NCBI RefSeq assembly: GCF_000383615.1
Contig: NZ_KB911620.1
Span: 1-64,000, forward strand
DNA from: Streptomyces canus 299MFChir4.1
Lineage (GTDB): Bacteria; Actinomycetota; Actinomycetes; Streptomycetales; Streptomycetaceae
Length of the DNA: 64,000 nt
Reading direction: 5' to 3'
The number at the start of each line of letters is the position of its first letter. Positions within the stretch are counted from its first letter, which is position 1. Positions 1 through 8,770 of this stretch are shown here, piece after piece. The notes under the pieces are model-generated. The model searched no databases and was not told the DNA's origin. It saw only the letters and a program-made list of their open reading frames with translations. The position numbers and the translations under genes were made by a program.

Positions 1-294
1 GCAGGTTCCGGGCCGATGATCGCCCCACACGTGGCGAACGTTCAGATCGCCACCGGCGGGATGCGCAACTGGATCCTCAACCTGCATACCGCGCTTTCCG
101 GTACCGGCGTCTACGCCGCGCACGTGGCGATTGCCGCCTTCATCGGCCAAGGCGGCCAGGACTCCCAGCCAGAGACGATGGCAGACGCTTACTGGCGGCT
201 GCACATCGAGCGAACCGAAGCCGAGCTGGTCATCGAGGACCTGCCGGACGACTACCTGGAAAAGGGTCTGGCGGACAAGTTCATGGAGTCCTGA
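1..294 (+). CDS. SDR-family oxidoreductase, C-terminal part (5' truncated by window)
   Basis: The reading frame is open from base 1 and stops at 292-294, so only about the last 97 residues are present. The segment reading NWILNLHTALSGTGVYAAHV, then the helix-rich tail with ADAYWRLHIERTEAEL, matches the C-terminal half of short-chain dehydrogenases of the uncharacterised type common in Streptomyces. The cofactor glycine motif and YxxxK catalytic pair lie upstream of the window, so the substrate cannot be judged. About 200 bases separate it from the epoxide hydrolase on the same strand, with a palindrome in between. The family call is inference from C-terminal similarity. Confidence 0.6.
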   Translation, partial: AGSGPMIAPHVANVQIATGGMRNWILNLHTALSGTGVYAAHVAIAAFIGQGGQDSQPETMADAYWRLHIERTEAELVIEDLPDDYLEKGLADKFMES

Positions 295-448
295 GGCTGT
301 CGTAGACGCTCAGCCGCCGTGCAGGGCCGGCCGGGTCCGCTCGACGAGGTCGACCATTCCGAAATCCCTCGGGCGCCCCCGACCGGACCGTACTACCTGG
401 CGAGTGTGATGCCCGAGATCAGGGCACTCTCCTCGGCGGCCAAGACTT

Positions 449-470
449 ATTTGAAATGAGCATTTCAAAT
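449..470. promoter_or_regulatory. Perfect 9-bp inverted repeat, probable operator of the epoxide hydrolase gene
   Basis: ATTTGAAAT (449-457) and its exact reverse complement ATTTCAAAT (462-470) flank a 4-bp spacer. It is strikingly AT-rich for this genome and ends 27 bases before the preferred start at 498. This is the size and shape of a TetR- or MarR-type operator; no adjacent regulator gene is in the window. Confidence 0.6.
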
Positions 471-497
471 GACCTGTCAGTGCTTAAGGTATCTGTC

Positions 498-1661
498 ATG
501 AAAAAACGTACGACTTCTGCGATCGACTTCATTCCGAAGATCGATCCAGCAGTGGTGGAGGACCTACGCGCTCGGGCCCGCGCGACTCGCTGGCCCGACG
601 CTCACGAGGACGCCGGGTGGTCCCTCGGTGTCGAACTCGACTACCTGCGCGAACTGGTCGAGTACTGGGCGGACGGATTCGACTTCGAAGCCCATCGCGC
701 CAGGCTCGCCGCGCTGCCGGGCCGCCGGGTCGAAATCGACGGCATTGGCATTCACTTCATGCATGCCCGCGCCGAGGCGGGATCGGGGAGCGCTGCGCCG
801 ATCCCGCTGCTCCTCGCGCACGGCTGGCCGGACTCGTCGTGGCGCTACCGCAAGGCCGTGCCGCTGCTGACCCGGCCTGCGGCGCAGATGGGCGCGGACG
901 CTCAGGTCTTCGATGTCGTCGTCCCCGACATGCCCGGTTTCGGCTTCTCCGACCGGCTCATCGGCAAAGCACCTGACGTACGTGCTGTTGCCGGTATGTG
1001 GGCCGAGCTGATGACGGCTCTCGGGTACGAGCGGTTCGCCGTCGCGGGCGGGGACTTCGGCGCCCATGTCGTGCGCTATCTCGCGCTTGATTTCCCTGAC
1101 CGGGTCATCGGCGTGCACCGGATGGACGGCGATCTTCCGACCGGGGACCCTGCGACGTTGACCCAGGAGGAGCGTGACTGGATCCGGGACAGCCAGAACT
1201 GGCAGGCACGCGAGGGCGCGTACTCGGCGATGCACGTCACGAAGCCGCAGACGATCGCCGTTGGCCTCATGGACTCGCCGGCCGGCCTGGCCGCCTGGGT
1301 GGTGGAGAAGCTGCAGTCCTGGAGCGACTGCGGTGGTGATCTGGAGTCCGTCTACACACGGGACGAGATCCTTGATCTGCTCACCGAGTACTGGGTGACA
1401 GGCACGATCGGATCGTCGATCCGCTCCTACCGGGCGATGGTGGAGATACCGGCGGAACAGCTCCCACGACGAGTCGAGGTTCCCTCCGGCTTCACGATGT
1501 TCCCTCGAGACTTCAAGAACGCACCGCGGGCCTGGCTCGAGCGGATGACGAACCTCGTCCATTACAGCGAACCCGAGCGAGGGGGGCACTTCGTCCCGTT
1601 CGAGGAACCCGACCTTTACGTTCAGGAGTTGCGGAACTTCTTTGGCGCCGGGTGGTTGTGA
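498..1661 (+). CDS. Epoxide hydrolase (EHN domain plus alpha/beta hydrolase)
   Basis: A 387-residue protein with the epoxide hydrolase N-terminal region (about residues 8-115, from DFIPKIDP) followed by an alpha/beta-hydrolase fold. Visible motifs are the oxyanion-hole HGWP (108-111), the nucleophile elbow GGDFGAH with Asp186, and the catalytic His364 in GGHF near the end. These enzymes open epoxides to diols through an aspartyl ester, usually in the cytoplasm. An ATG at 456 is in frame but sits inside the palindrome. The ATG at 498 has TAAGG eight bases upstream and is preferred. Length and motifs are normal for the juvenile-hormone/microsomal-like bacterial group. The natural substrate is unknown. 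Confidence 0.85.
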   Translation: MKKRTTSAIDFIPKIDPAVVEDLRARARATRWPDAHEDAGWSLGVELDYLRELVEYWADGFDFEAHRARLAALPGRRVEIDGIGIHFMHARAEAGSGSAAPIPLLLAHGWPDSSWRYRKAVPLLTRPAAQMGADAQVFDVVVPDMPGFGFSDRLIGKAPDVRAVAGMWAELMTALGYERFAVAGGDFGAHVVRYLALDFPDRVIGVHRMDGDLPTGDPATLTQEERDWIRDSQNWQAREGAYSAMHVTKPQTIAVGLMDSPAGLAAWVVEKLQSWSDCGGDLESVYTRDEILDLLTEYWVTGTIGSSIRSYRAMVEIPAEQLPRRVEVPSGFTMFPRDFKNAPRAWLERMTNLVHYSEPERGGHFVPFEEPDLYVQELRNFFGAGWL

Positions 1662-1796
1662 GCAGGCGGCAGCCTGTTGTTGTCAGCATGAGAGATGAAG
1701 ATGCGTGAGGCCGTTGTCCTTGAGCACGGACGCTGAAGGCTTCGAGTTCGTCGCGTGCGGCGGCCCGCCGAGCACGGTGGGTGGGCGCTCGGGGGT

Positions 1797-2175
1797 TCGA
1801 CCGTTCGATCGTTGAGCGGCTGGTGCCGGATGAGTTGTGGGAGCTCATGGTGACCGGGAGGTGCTGGCCGCAATCGTGTTCGTGGCCACGTCGGGCTGCA
1901 CGTGGCAGCAGCTGCCGTTCGGGCCGTCGGGAGCGAGGGCTCACTGGCGCTTTGCCGGGTGGTCGAAGGCTCGGGTGGGGGCCAGGCTCCACCGCCTGGT
2001 CCTCGACGAGCCCGGCGCCCGCGGCGAGCTGGACTGGTCCCGCTGCGCGATCGACTCGGTGAACATGCGGGCCCTGAAAAGGGGGAGCTGACAGGCCCGA
2101 ATCCTGTCGACCGGGGCAAGTACGGCTCGAAGGTCCACCTGATCACCGAGCGGACCGGTCTGCCCCTGTCCGCGA
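1797..2175 (+). mobile_element. Remnant of an IS5-family transposase (N-terminal part, frameshifted)
   Basis: Transposase sequence can be read only by switching frame: FDRSIVERLVPDELWEL (frame 2, from about 1797), then LAAIVFVATSGCTWQQLPFG through DWSRCAIDSVNMRALK (frame 1, to about 2080), then TGPNPVDRGKYGSK (frame 3, to about 2175). This order is that of the N-terminal half of IS5-family transposases common in Streptomyces. The DDE catalytic core is mostly absent, the element cannot move by itself, and no matching terminal repeats were found. Its 3' edge runs directly into a truncated MFS gene, so insertion or deletion probably removed the start of that gene. Confidence 0.75.
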
Positions 2176-3164
2176 TGCTGACCCTGCGGCTGCCCCGGCG
2201 ATGGACGCTGGTCCTCGCCCTGGCCGTGTTCGCTGTCGGCCACGCCGTCGTGGCCGTCGCTTCCAGCTTCACCGTGCTGCTGGCGGCGCGTTTCCTGACG
2301 GCGCTGGCGACCGGCGCGTTCTGGGCGGTGGCCACCGTGGTGGCCGCGCGCGGTCGGTCCCGCCGCGAGCTCCCGCGCGCTGGGCGTCGTGGGCTCCGGC
2401 GCGATGCTCGCCAACGTCGTCGGCGTGCCGCTGGGCGCCTTCGCCGGACAGCTCATGGGCTGGCGCGGACCGTTCTGGGCGCTCGCCGCCCTGGCCGTGG
2501 CCGCCATGGCACTGATCGCCCGGCACGTCCCGCACGACGGGCCCGCCCAGGAGGCGGTCTCCGTCCGGTCCGAACTGTCCGCGCTGCGGTCCGAGCGCCT
2601 GTGGCTGGCCCTGGCGGCCTGCGCGACCACGACAGGCGGCGTGCTGTCGACGTACTCCTACGTCTCGCCGCTGCTCACCGACCGGGCGGGCCTGGCCTCG
2701 GCCCTGGTACCACTGGTCCTGGTCGGCCTCGGGGCCGGCGCCCTGGCCGGCTTCCTGGTCGGCGGCCGTCTCGGCGACCGCCGCCCGTACGCGACGACGA
2801 TCACGGCCCCAGCGGTCACGACGGTCCTGCTGCTGACGATCTGCCGGCCGGCCATGCCGGGCCGACGATCGCGCTGATCGCCCTGCTGGGCCTGTTCGGG
2901 CTCGGCGCGAACCCCGTGCTCATCGCCCTGGCCGTCCGCTTCGCCGGCCGCTCCCCCACTCTGGGCTCCGCGCTGACTGTGTCGGCGTTCAACCTCGGCA
3001 TCGCCGCCGGTTCCTGGGCGGCGGGACACGCCCTCGAATCGTCGCTGGGTGCCACGGGGCCGGCCGCGGTCGGCACCGTCATCGCCGGGCTGACCCTGAT
3101 CCCCACCATCGCCATCGCGCTCACCCGGCGTCGTACGGCCGTCGTCCGCCCGGGCCACCGGTAG
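2175..3164 (+). pseudogene. MFS efflux transporter, truncated and frameshifted
   Basis: The sequence encodes transmembrane helices of a DHA1/AraJ-type drug or sugar efflux permease, but in three pieces. The first runs from about 2175 to 2375 (RRWTLVLALAVFAVGHAVV and following), the second lies in another frame from about 2389 to 2865 (MGSGAMLANVVGVPLGAFAG onward), and the third is back in the first frame to the stop at 3164 (ALIALLGLFGLGANPV onward). The first two helices are missing and are replaced by transposase sequence. Two frameshifts plus the missing start make a functional product very unlikely. Confidence 0.8.
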
Positions 3165-3311
3165 GCGGCGCGCCCCGGGCCGGTTACGCCCTTCCGGCGG
3201 GCTCGGCGGCGCCAGACCCACAAACCGAGGAAGCCGCGGCGATCCCGTGTCTTCCTGAACCAGTGACCGGCGCCCCATGGCGCCGGAACAAGCAAGCAAG
3301 GAGCAACCACC

Positions 3312-4334
3312 ATGCGTGGAGTAGTGATGCACACCGCCGGTGACGTACGCGTGGAGGAGCGCGACGACCCGAAGATCATCGAGCCGACCGACGCCGTCGT
3401 GAAGCTGACCGCGACCTGCATCTGCGGCTCCGACCTGTGGCCGTACCGCGGGATCGAGCCCGCGGACCACACGCTCATGGGGCACGAGTACGTGGGCGTG
3501 GTCGAGGAGGTCGGCTCCGCGGTGCGGACCGTCAGGCCGGGGGACTTCGTGGTCGGGTCGTTCGTCGTCTCCGACAACACCTGTGAGATCTGCCAGGCGG
3601 GCTTCCAGTCCAAGTGCGTGCACGCCGAGTTCGTCCACGCGGGGATCGGCACCCAGGCCGAGAAGGCCCGTATCCCGCTGGCCGACGGCACCCTGGTCGC
3701 CACACCGGGACAGCCGGACCCCGAGCTGATCCCCGCTCTGCTGGCCGCCTCCGACGTGCTCGGCACCGGCTGGTACGCCGCCGTCGCCGCCGAGGCCGGG
3801 CCCGGCAAGACCGTCGCGGTCGTCGGCGACAGCGCGGTCGGACTCATGGCCGTGCTCGCCGCCAGGCAGCTCGGTGCCGAGCGGATCATCGCCATGTCGC
3901 GCCACCCGGAGCGGCAGAAGCTGGCCCGCCACTACGGCGCCACCGACATCGTCGAGGAGCGCGGCGACGAGGGCGTCGCGAGGATCAAGGGCCTGACGAA
4001 CGGGCTCGGCGCGCACTCGGTCATCGAGGCGGTCGGCACCCAGGAGTCGTTCATGCAGGCCGTCGGCGCCACCCGTGGCGGCGGGCACCTTGGCTATGTG
4101 GGCGTGAACCACGACGTCAGCATCCCCGGGATCGAGCTGTTCTTCGCCGGAATCCACACCCTCGGCGGCCCGGCCCCCGTACGCCGCTTCCTGCCCGACC
4201 TGATCCAGCTCATCTGGGACCGCGAGATCGACCCCGGCAAGGTCTTCGACCTCACCCTGCCCCTCGACCAGGCCGCCGAGGGCTACAAGGCGATGGACGA
4301 GCGCCGCGCCACCAAGGTCCTCCTCACGCTCTGA
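3312..4334 (+). CDS. Zinc-dependent alcohol dehydrogenase family protein
   Basis: A 340-residue medium-chain dehydrogenase/reductase. Catalytic-zinc ligands are visible as Cys38 in CICGSD and His58-Glu59 in MGHEYVG. The structural-zinc loop reads D88-x2-C91-x2-C94-x7-C102, so the first of the usual four cysteines is aspartate. The Rossmann motif is AVVGDSAVG near residue 170, with serine where glycine is usual. AAGGAG precedes the start. It probably oxidises an alcohol or reduces an aldehyde with NAD(P); the substrate cannot be read from sequence. It stands alone between the MFS pseudogene and the oppositely oriented XRE pair. Confidence 0.85.
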   Translation: MRGVVMHTAGDVRVEERDDPKIIEPTDAVVKLTATCICGSDLWPYRGIEPADHTLMGHEYVGVVEEVGSAVRTVRPGDFVVGSFVVSDNTCEICQAGFQSKCVHAEFVHAGIGTQAEKARIPLADGTLVATPGQPDPELIPALLAASDVLGTGWYAAVAAEAGPGKTVAVVGDSAVGLMAVLAARQLGAERIIAMSRHPERQKLARHYGATDIVEERGDEGVARIKGLTNGLGAHSVIEAVGTQESFMQAVGATRGGGHLGYVGVNHDVSIPGIELFFAGIHTLGGPAPVRRFLPDLIQLIWDREIDPGKVFDLTLPLDQAAEGYKAMDERRATKVLLTL

Positions 4335-4355
4335 CGGGTTCCGGGAGAGCGCGCT

Positions 4356-5333
4356 CTACCTCTGTCGGCGGGGCAGGACGGGACCGGAGACGGCCTCGTC
4401 CGTGGAGCGGGCTTTGAAGCATTCCTTCACGCCGCCGACCGCGGGGCTGAAGCAGGCTTGCAAGGGGGTTCCGGGGCTGACCACGCTCATGAGGGTGTGG
4501 ACGTAGGTGTCGGCCTCGTGGCGGGTGGTGACCTGGGCGCTGTGGAGGAAAGCGTGCCGGTCTCCCACCCGCATCTCGACGCGGTCCTTCATGACGGCGC
4601 CCCACATCCGGGCCCAACTCGTCCCGCATTCCTGGCTGTAGCGGATCTGGATCCAGGCACCGGTGGCGGTCTCGTGTTCGGCGAGGGTCAGCGGTTGGGC
4701 ACCGCATCGCATCGCGATCGGGTCCTTGTTCTGACAGGTCGCGTGTCGGCAGAGCGTCCCGGTGGCCACGGAGGGCGTGGTGGGGGTGGGTGCCGCCTCC
4801 TCGCGGTGCGTCGAGGGAAGGTGAGTGAGTACGAGCGCCCCCAGGGCGACGGCACAGGTCGACAGAAAGGCGGTGACGATGTTCGTCGCGCGCCGGTGGC
4901 CGGTCGGGAGGGTGCGCGGGTGGTCGGCGCCGCCCGGGATCGTCTCGCTCGGGCCGGTGGCAGGCGGGAGTGTGCGCGTCTGAGCCGTCTGGCCGGTGGC
5001 GGCGTCGAGTCGGACAGGGGCGGACACTGCGGCCGGTGTGTCCGTCCCGGTGGCCGTGCCCTGTCGTACCGGCCCGCTGCCCTCCGTCCGGTCCGTGCGG
5101 GCGATGTCCAGGAGTGCCAGCGCATGGTCGGCGGGTTCGTCGGCGAGACGGCACAGCTCCTTGACCGCGCTGCGCGGGGGCAGGCTCTTGCCGTTGAGGT
5201 AGCGCTCCCAGGACGACTTGCTGTAGGTGGTCGCGTTCGCGAGCTGCGCGAGGCTCAGTCCGGTGCGCTGCCGCAACTGCTGGAGTACGGCGGCGAGTCG
5301 CGCGCCCGGCGGTGAGGGTGCGCCGGATGTCAT
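4356..5333 (-). CDS. Membrane-anchored XRE-family protein with DUF2690-like extracytoplasmic domain
   Basis: A 325-residue protein. Residues about 10-65 form an XRE helix-turn-helix (LSLAQLANATTYSKSSWERY). A proline/threonine-rich linker follows, then one transmembrane helix (TAFLSTCAVALGALVLTHL, about 150-170). The cysteine-containing C-terminal region (CRHATCQNKDP to the end) resembles DUF2690. Predicted topology puts the DNA-binding domain inside and DUF2690 outside. The ATG at 5333 overlaps the stop of the upstream gene as ATGA, so the two are translationally coupled. The upstream partner has the same HTH-linker-helix plan but ends in a wall-binding domain. Role inferred: envelope-sensing regulator. 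Confidence 0.75.
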   Translation of the reverse strand: MTSGAPSPPGARLAAVLQQLRQRTGLSLAQLANATTYSKSSWERYLNGKSLPPRSAVKELCRLADEPADHALALLDIARTDRTEGSGPVRQGTATGTDTPAAVSAPVRLDAATGQTAQTRTLPPATGPSETIPGGADHPRTLPTGHRRATNIVTAFLSTCAVALGALVLTHLPSTHREEAAPTPTTPSVATGTLCRHATCQNKDPIAMRCGAQPLTLAEHETATGAWIQIRYSQECGTSWARMWGAVMKDRVEMRVGDRHAFLHSAQVTTRHEADTYVHTLMSVVSPGTPLQACFSPAVGGVKECFKARSTDEAVSGPVLPRRQR

Positions 5334-6151
5334 CCCCGCAGCGCCTTCCACGAGCGCGGCCCCACGATGCCGTCGGCGGTAAGGCCCGCGCGATCCTGGA
5401 ACGTCTTGACCGCCCGCAGCGTCAGCGGGCCGAACATGCCGTCGATCCCGCCGGGTGAGATGCCTGCCCGGCGCAGCAGACACTGTGCCTCAGCGACGTC
5501 GGCGCCGGTGGCACCGTAGCCGATCTCGGTGGTGCGGCCCTTGTTGATGCCCGCCGACCAGAGCCCGTCGACCCGTGCGATGTGGCAGGTGTAGGAGGGC
5601 GGCGGGGAGGCCGCGGTGGTGCGGGGCGAAACGGTGACGGCTGCCTGACCGGCGTCGTCGTCGAGGCGCAGCACGAGCAGCAGCGCCGCCGAGAGGGCTA
5701 CGGCCAGGGCGGCGATGCCCGCGGTGAGAGCGATGTGCGGGAAGCGGCCGGGGGCCGGTTCGGGGGCCCGGGGTGGCGTGGGTGCGGCTGGTACGGCGAG
5801 CGGCCGGGTCGTCGGATGGGCCGGTGGCTCCTGTTCCCTTCCGCGCTGCTCGTCCTGCTGCTGTACGGCGGGACTTGCGCGGCGGCCGTCCCGGGAGTCG
5901 GCGGCGATCTCGTGCAGCGCGAGCAGGGGGACCGGGTCGGTGCCGGTGATCCGGGCCAGTGCCTCCACGGCCTCCCGCGGTGGCAGCGAGGTGCCGCCCA
6001 GGTAGCGCTCCCACGACTTGGCGCTGTAGCCGGTCTTGGCCGCGAGCTGTCGCATCGTCAGCTCGCTGTGGTCCTTCAGTCTGCGTAAGCGGGTCACCAA
6101 CTGTCGTGCGCTGGGGTCGAGTTCCGCGGGCAGCGTCTTGGAGCGCGGCAT
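5330..6151 (-). CDS. Membrane-anchored XRE-family protein with peptidoglycan-binding domain
   Basis: A 273-residue protein with an N-terminal XRE domain (about 15-65, containing LTMRQLAAKTGYSAKSWERY), a Pro/Ala-rich linker, one transmembrane helix (about 142-166), and a C-terminal PF01471-type peptidoglycan-binding domain (about 205-272: ADVAEAQCLLRRAG, GGIDGMFGPLTLRAVKTFQ, DGIVGPRSWKAL). The start at 6151 has GGGGGA four bases upstream; an earlier in-frame start lacks a site. One chain thus joins a cytoplasmic DNA-binding domain to a wall-binding domain across the membrane. It is first in a two-gene operon and faces secreted wall-binding genes. Function as a wall-sensing one-component regulator is inference. 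Confidence 0.8.
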   Translation of the reverse strand: MPRSKTLPAELDPSARQLVTRLRRLKDHSELTMRQLAAKTGYSAKSWERYLGGTSLPPREAVEALARITGTDPVPLLALHEIAADSRDGRRASPAVQQQDEQRGREQEPPAHPTTRPLAVPAAPTPPRAPEPAPGRFPHIALTAGIAALAVALSAALLLVLRLDDDAGQAAVTVSPRTTAASPPPSYTCHIARVDGLWSAGINKGRTTEIGYGATGADVAEAQCLLRRAGISPGGIDGMFGPLTLRAVKTFQDRAGLTADGIVGPRSWKALRG

Positions 6152-6426
6152 GTTTCCCCCAAAGCGGTCATCAGCATGGTCGTGTGCGTGAACAGCGGTC
6201 CCCTCCGCTTCTCCGCATTCTGCATGAGCACGCCACATCTGTCACAGGTGTCCCGCATCACCGTCCCACCGCTTGCTGTCTCCGCAGGTCAGCAGGGTGG
6301 TCGTCCCATAACGCCGCCACTTGGGCCGCAGCCGTGGCCGCCGTGCCCGGGCGCCCTGCACCTTGGTCTCGCCACCTGGCCCGCTCGGCGAGACAGGTGC
6401 AGACCCCACAGACGAAAGAGGAACGC

Positions 6427-6873
6427 ATGCGACCGAACGCTCTGGGCAGGACCATCGCCGGTGTCATCACCGTTGTCGGCCTCGCCGCCGGCAGTGTGGC
6501 GACCGCGGGCACCAGCTTCGCGGCGACCGCGAGCACCGCGCAGACGGCTGCGGTCGCCCAGCCCGCCGCCGTGGCCGCGACGCAGAACTTCGGTCTGACC
6601 GCGGCCGAGGCCAAGAACGTCCAGAATTTCCTCGCGGACTACTGGGGCTACACCGGCGCCATCGACGGTCAGCTGGGCACCAACAGCTGGAAGGCCTTCC
6701 AGCGCTGCCTCGCGACGTACTGGGGCTACACGGGCGACATCGACGGGGACCCGGGCCCCAACACGATCAAGGCGCTGCAGCGTCTGCTGAAGGACGACTA
6801 CGGCTACACGGGCGCCATCGACGGCATCGCCGGTGCGGGCACCCGGGCGGCGTTCAAGCGCTTCGCCGCCTGA
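6427..6873 (+). CDS. Small secreted protein with tandem peptidoglycan-binding-like repeats
   Basis: A 148-residue protein with a signal peptide (basic MRPNALGR, then a hydrophobic stretch to about residue 35) and three short imperfect repeats built on the pattern YWGYTGAIDGQLGTNSWKAF, at about residues 70-92, 99-121 and 127-148. These repeats match the core of PF01471 peptidoglycan-binding domains. GAGG lies just before the ATG. No catalytic domain is present, so it probably coats or binds wall material. A strong terminator follows at 6934, so it is transcribed separately from the CHAP gene downstream. Confidence 0.75.
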   Translation: MRPNALGRTIAGVITVVGLAAGSVATAGTSFAATASTAQTAAVAQPAAVAATQNFGLTAAEAKNVQNFLADYWGYTGAIDGQLGTNSWKAFQRCLATYWGYTGDIDGDPGPNTIKALQRLLKDDYGYTGAIDGIAGAGTRAAFKRFAA

Positions 6874-6933
6874 CCGGTACGACATCGCTCGACCGGTACG
6901 ACGTGCCGTTCGGACCGATCGTCGAGTGACCTA

Positions 6934-6970
6934 CCGCGGCCCGTCCTTGCCCGGCAAGGACGGGCCGCGG
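6934..6970 (+). terminator. Strong hairpin terminator
   Basis: An 18-bp perfect stem, CCGCGGCCCGTCCTTGCC paired with its exact complement, has a single unpaired base at the apex in the formal repeat; the real loop will be larger. There is no T-run, as is usual for Streptomyces. It lies 60 bases after the stop of the small secreted protein. Confidence 0.8.
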
Positions 6971-7029
6971 ATGTGTGTCACCTCCCTGCCACGCCCCACG
7001 CTCGTCTCTAGAAGGAGAACCTCGCAGCC

Positions 7030-8676
7030 ATGGGAAGACTCGCGTTCCTCGTTCGCACCGAAGACCAACATCCACCGCAGCGGGCCGCGGGCCGGACCGG
7101 ACCGGGCTGGCGGATCCGCGTCGGGACGTTCGCCGCAACCGCGGCGATGGTCTCGGCCGGCATCGTGCTCGGCGCCGGCCCGGCGTCGGCGGCGCCGGCC
7201 CCGATCAAGCTGACGTCCGCCTCCTGCCCCAACGAGATCGTGCAGGGCCAGTCGAGCGGCTGCGTCACGGAGTTGCAGAGGCTGCTCAACACGCACGGCG
7301 CCGGTCTGGCGGTGGACGGTCAGTTCGGGTCGGCCACGCTCTACGCCGTCCGTGAGTACCAGGCCGCCACCGCGATCGCCGTGGACGGCCGGGTGGGCCC
7401 CGCGACCAAGAGCAAGCTGTACGCGACCGGTGGCTCGGCGCCCTCCCCCGTCAATCTCAACTCCTCCTCGTGCCCCGCGAACCTCGTCCAGGGCGCCAAG
7501 GGCGGATGCGTCACCGAGCTCCAGCGGCTGCTCATCCACCACGGCTACGTGGTCGACGTGGACGGCGACTTCGGCGGCGGGACCGCGAGTGCCGTCCGCG
7601 GCTTCCAGTCCGCCCACGGCCTCACCGTCGACGGGCAGGTCGGCACGAACACCAAGCGGGCGCTGTACGACACCGACGAGTCGCCGTCGACGGGCCTCGA
7701 CCTGAGGTCGGCGTCCTGCCCGGCGAACATCGTGGAGGGCCAGAGCGGCGGTTGCGTCGCCACGCTGCAGTCCCTGCTGAACGGCAAGGGGCACAGCCTC
7801 GACGTCGACGGCAGCTTCGGCCCGCAGACCCTGGCGGCCGTGAAGGCGTTCCAGTCCGCGAGCGGCCTCTCCGCCGACGGTGAGGTCGGTCCGAACACCA
7901 AGGCCGCCCTCTACTCGAACATCGGCGGTGGCGGCGGCAACGGCGCGCCCGCCCCGGTCAACCTGACCTCCGCCTCCTGCCCGAACGAGATCGTGCAGGG
8001 CCAACGCAGCGGCTGCGTCACCGAGTTGCAGAGCCTGCTCAACCACCATGGCGCCGATCTCGCCGTCGACGGCGACTTCGGTCCGCTCACCGACAGTGCC
8101 GTCAGGGACTTCCAGTCCGAAAAGGGTCTCGCGGTCGACGGCCATGTGGGGCCGAACACGAAGGCCGCCCTGTACGGCGCGGTCACCCCGCCGTCCTCGC
8201 CCGCGCCCGGCGGCGGTTACGCCAAGATCCTCGACGTGGCGGCGGCCGAGGCCGGCACGGTCGAGGGCAGCGCCCGCGCTAACAGCTACGGTTCGGCCGT
8301 GGGCCTCTCGCTCTCCACCAGCAACTACGCCTGGTGCGCGACCTTCGTGAGCTGGGTGGCCAAGCAGACCGGAGCCAGCTCCTACCGCAACACCTATGTC
8401 TCGGGCTGGGTCAAGCAGGCGCGGGCCGGCAACTACCACCTCTCCGTGACGACCAACCCGCAGCCGGGTGACATCGTGGCCTTCGACTGGGACGGCGGAA
8501 GCGACTTCACCGGCGGCCACGAGCACATAGGCATCGTGCGGACGGTGTCCGGGGGATCGTCCTTCACCACCGTCGAGGGCAACACGAGCAACCCGAACGG
8601 CGGCGGCGACGGCGTCTACGTCAAGTCCCGCTCCACGAACAGCGGTTACGACGTGCTCTTCATCCGGGTCCGCTGA
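7030..8676 (+). CDS. Secreted CHAP-domain cell-wall hydrolase with four peptidoglycan-binding repeats
   Basis: A 548-residue exported protein. A signal segment (about 30-54) ends in GPASAAPA. Four repeats of roughly 80 residues begin at about 61, 142, 224 and 311; each has a SASCPNEIVQG-like opening, a paired cysteine, a VTELQRLL helix and a VDGxFGxxT core of PF01471 type. A C-terminal CHAP domain (about 396-548) contains the probable nucleophile Cys436 in YAWCATF and histidine in GGHEHIGIV (497/499). CHAP enzymes cleave peptide bridges or amide bonds of peptidoglycan. AAGGAG precedes the start at slightly long spacing. It faces the XRE pair and ends at a shared terminator. Confidence 0.85.
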   Translation: MGRLAFLVRTEDQHPPQRAAGRTGPGWRIRVGTFAATAAMVSAGIVLGAGPASAAPAPIKLTSASCPNEIVQGQSSGCVTELQRLLNTHGAGLAVDGQFGSATLYAVREYQAATAIAVDGRVGPATKSKLYATGGSAPSPVNLNSSSCPANLVQGAKGGCVTELQRLLIHHGYVVDVDGDFGGGTASAVRGFQSAHGLTVDGQVGTNTKRALYDTDESPSTGLDLRSASCPANIVEGQSGGCVATLQSLLNGKGHSLDVDGSFGPQTLAAVKAFQSASGLSADGEVGPNTKAALYSNIGGGGGNGAPAPVNLTSASCPNEIVQGQRSGCVTELQSLLNHHGADLAVDGDFGPLTDSAVRDFQSEKGLAVDGHVGPNTKAALYGAVTPPSSPAPGGGYAKILDVAAAEAGTVEGSARANSYGSAVGLSLSTSNYAWCATFVSWVAKQTGASSYRNTYVSGWVKQARAGNYHLSVTTNPQPGDIVAFDWDGGSDFTGGHEHIGIVRTVSGGSSFTTVEGNTSNPNGGGDGVYVKSRSTNSGYDVLFIRVR

Positions 8677-8715
8677 GCCGGACCCGCCGCCCCAGGACCA
8701 TCACGGCGGGGCAGG

Positions 8716-8753
8716 GCCGCACGGACGCATACGAGGGAGTGCGTCCGCGCGGC
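8716..8753. terminator. Hairpin between convergent genes
   Basis: GCCGCACGGACGCA (8716-8729) pairs with 8740-8753 with one G:T-type mismatch across a 10-base loop. It lies between the CHAP gene and the convergent hydrolase remnant, so it may stop transcription in both directions. Confidence 0.6.
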
Positions 8754-8770
8754 TCTCCGCAGGGGGTACG

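Noticed and set aside
1662..3311. A complete insertion sequence or composite transposon
   Set aside because: Only N-terminal transposase pieces are present, in three frames, without matching terminal repeats or a visible target duplication.
2658..4157. Long open frames on the minus strand opposite the MFS remnant and alcohol dehydrogenase
   Set aside because: Low-complexity Gly/Arg/Asp composition with no family motifs; shadows of high-GC coding sequence on the other strand. The same applies to long minus-strand frames opposite the CHAP gene and plus-strand frames opposite GH35, GH127 and SecDF.
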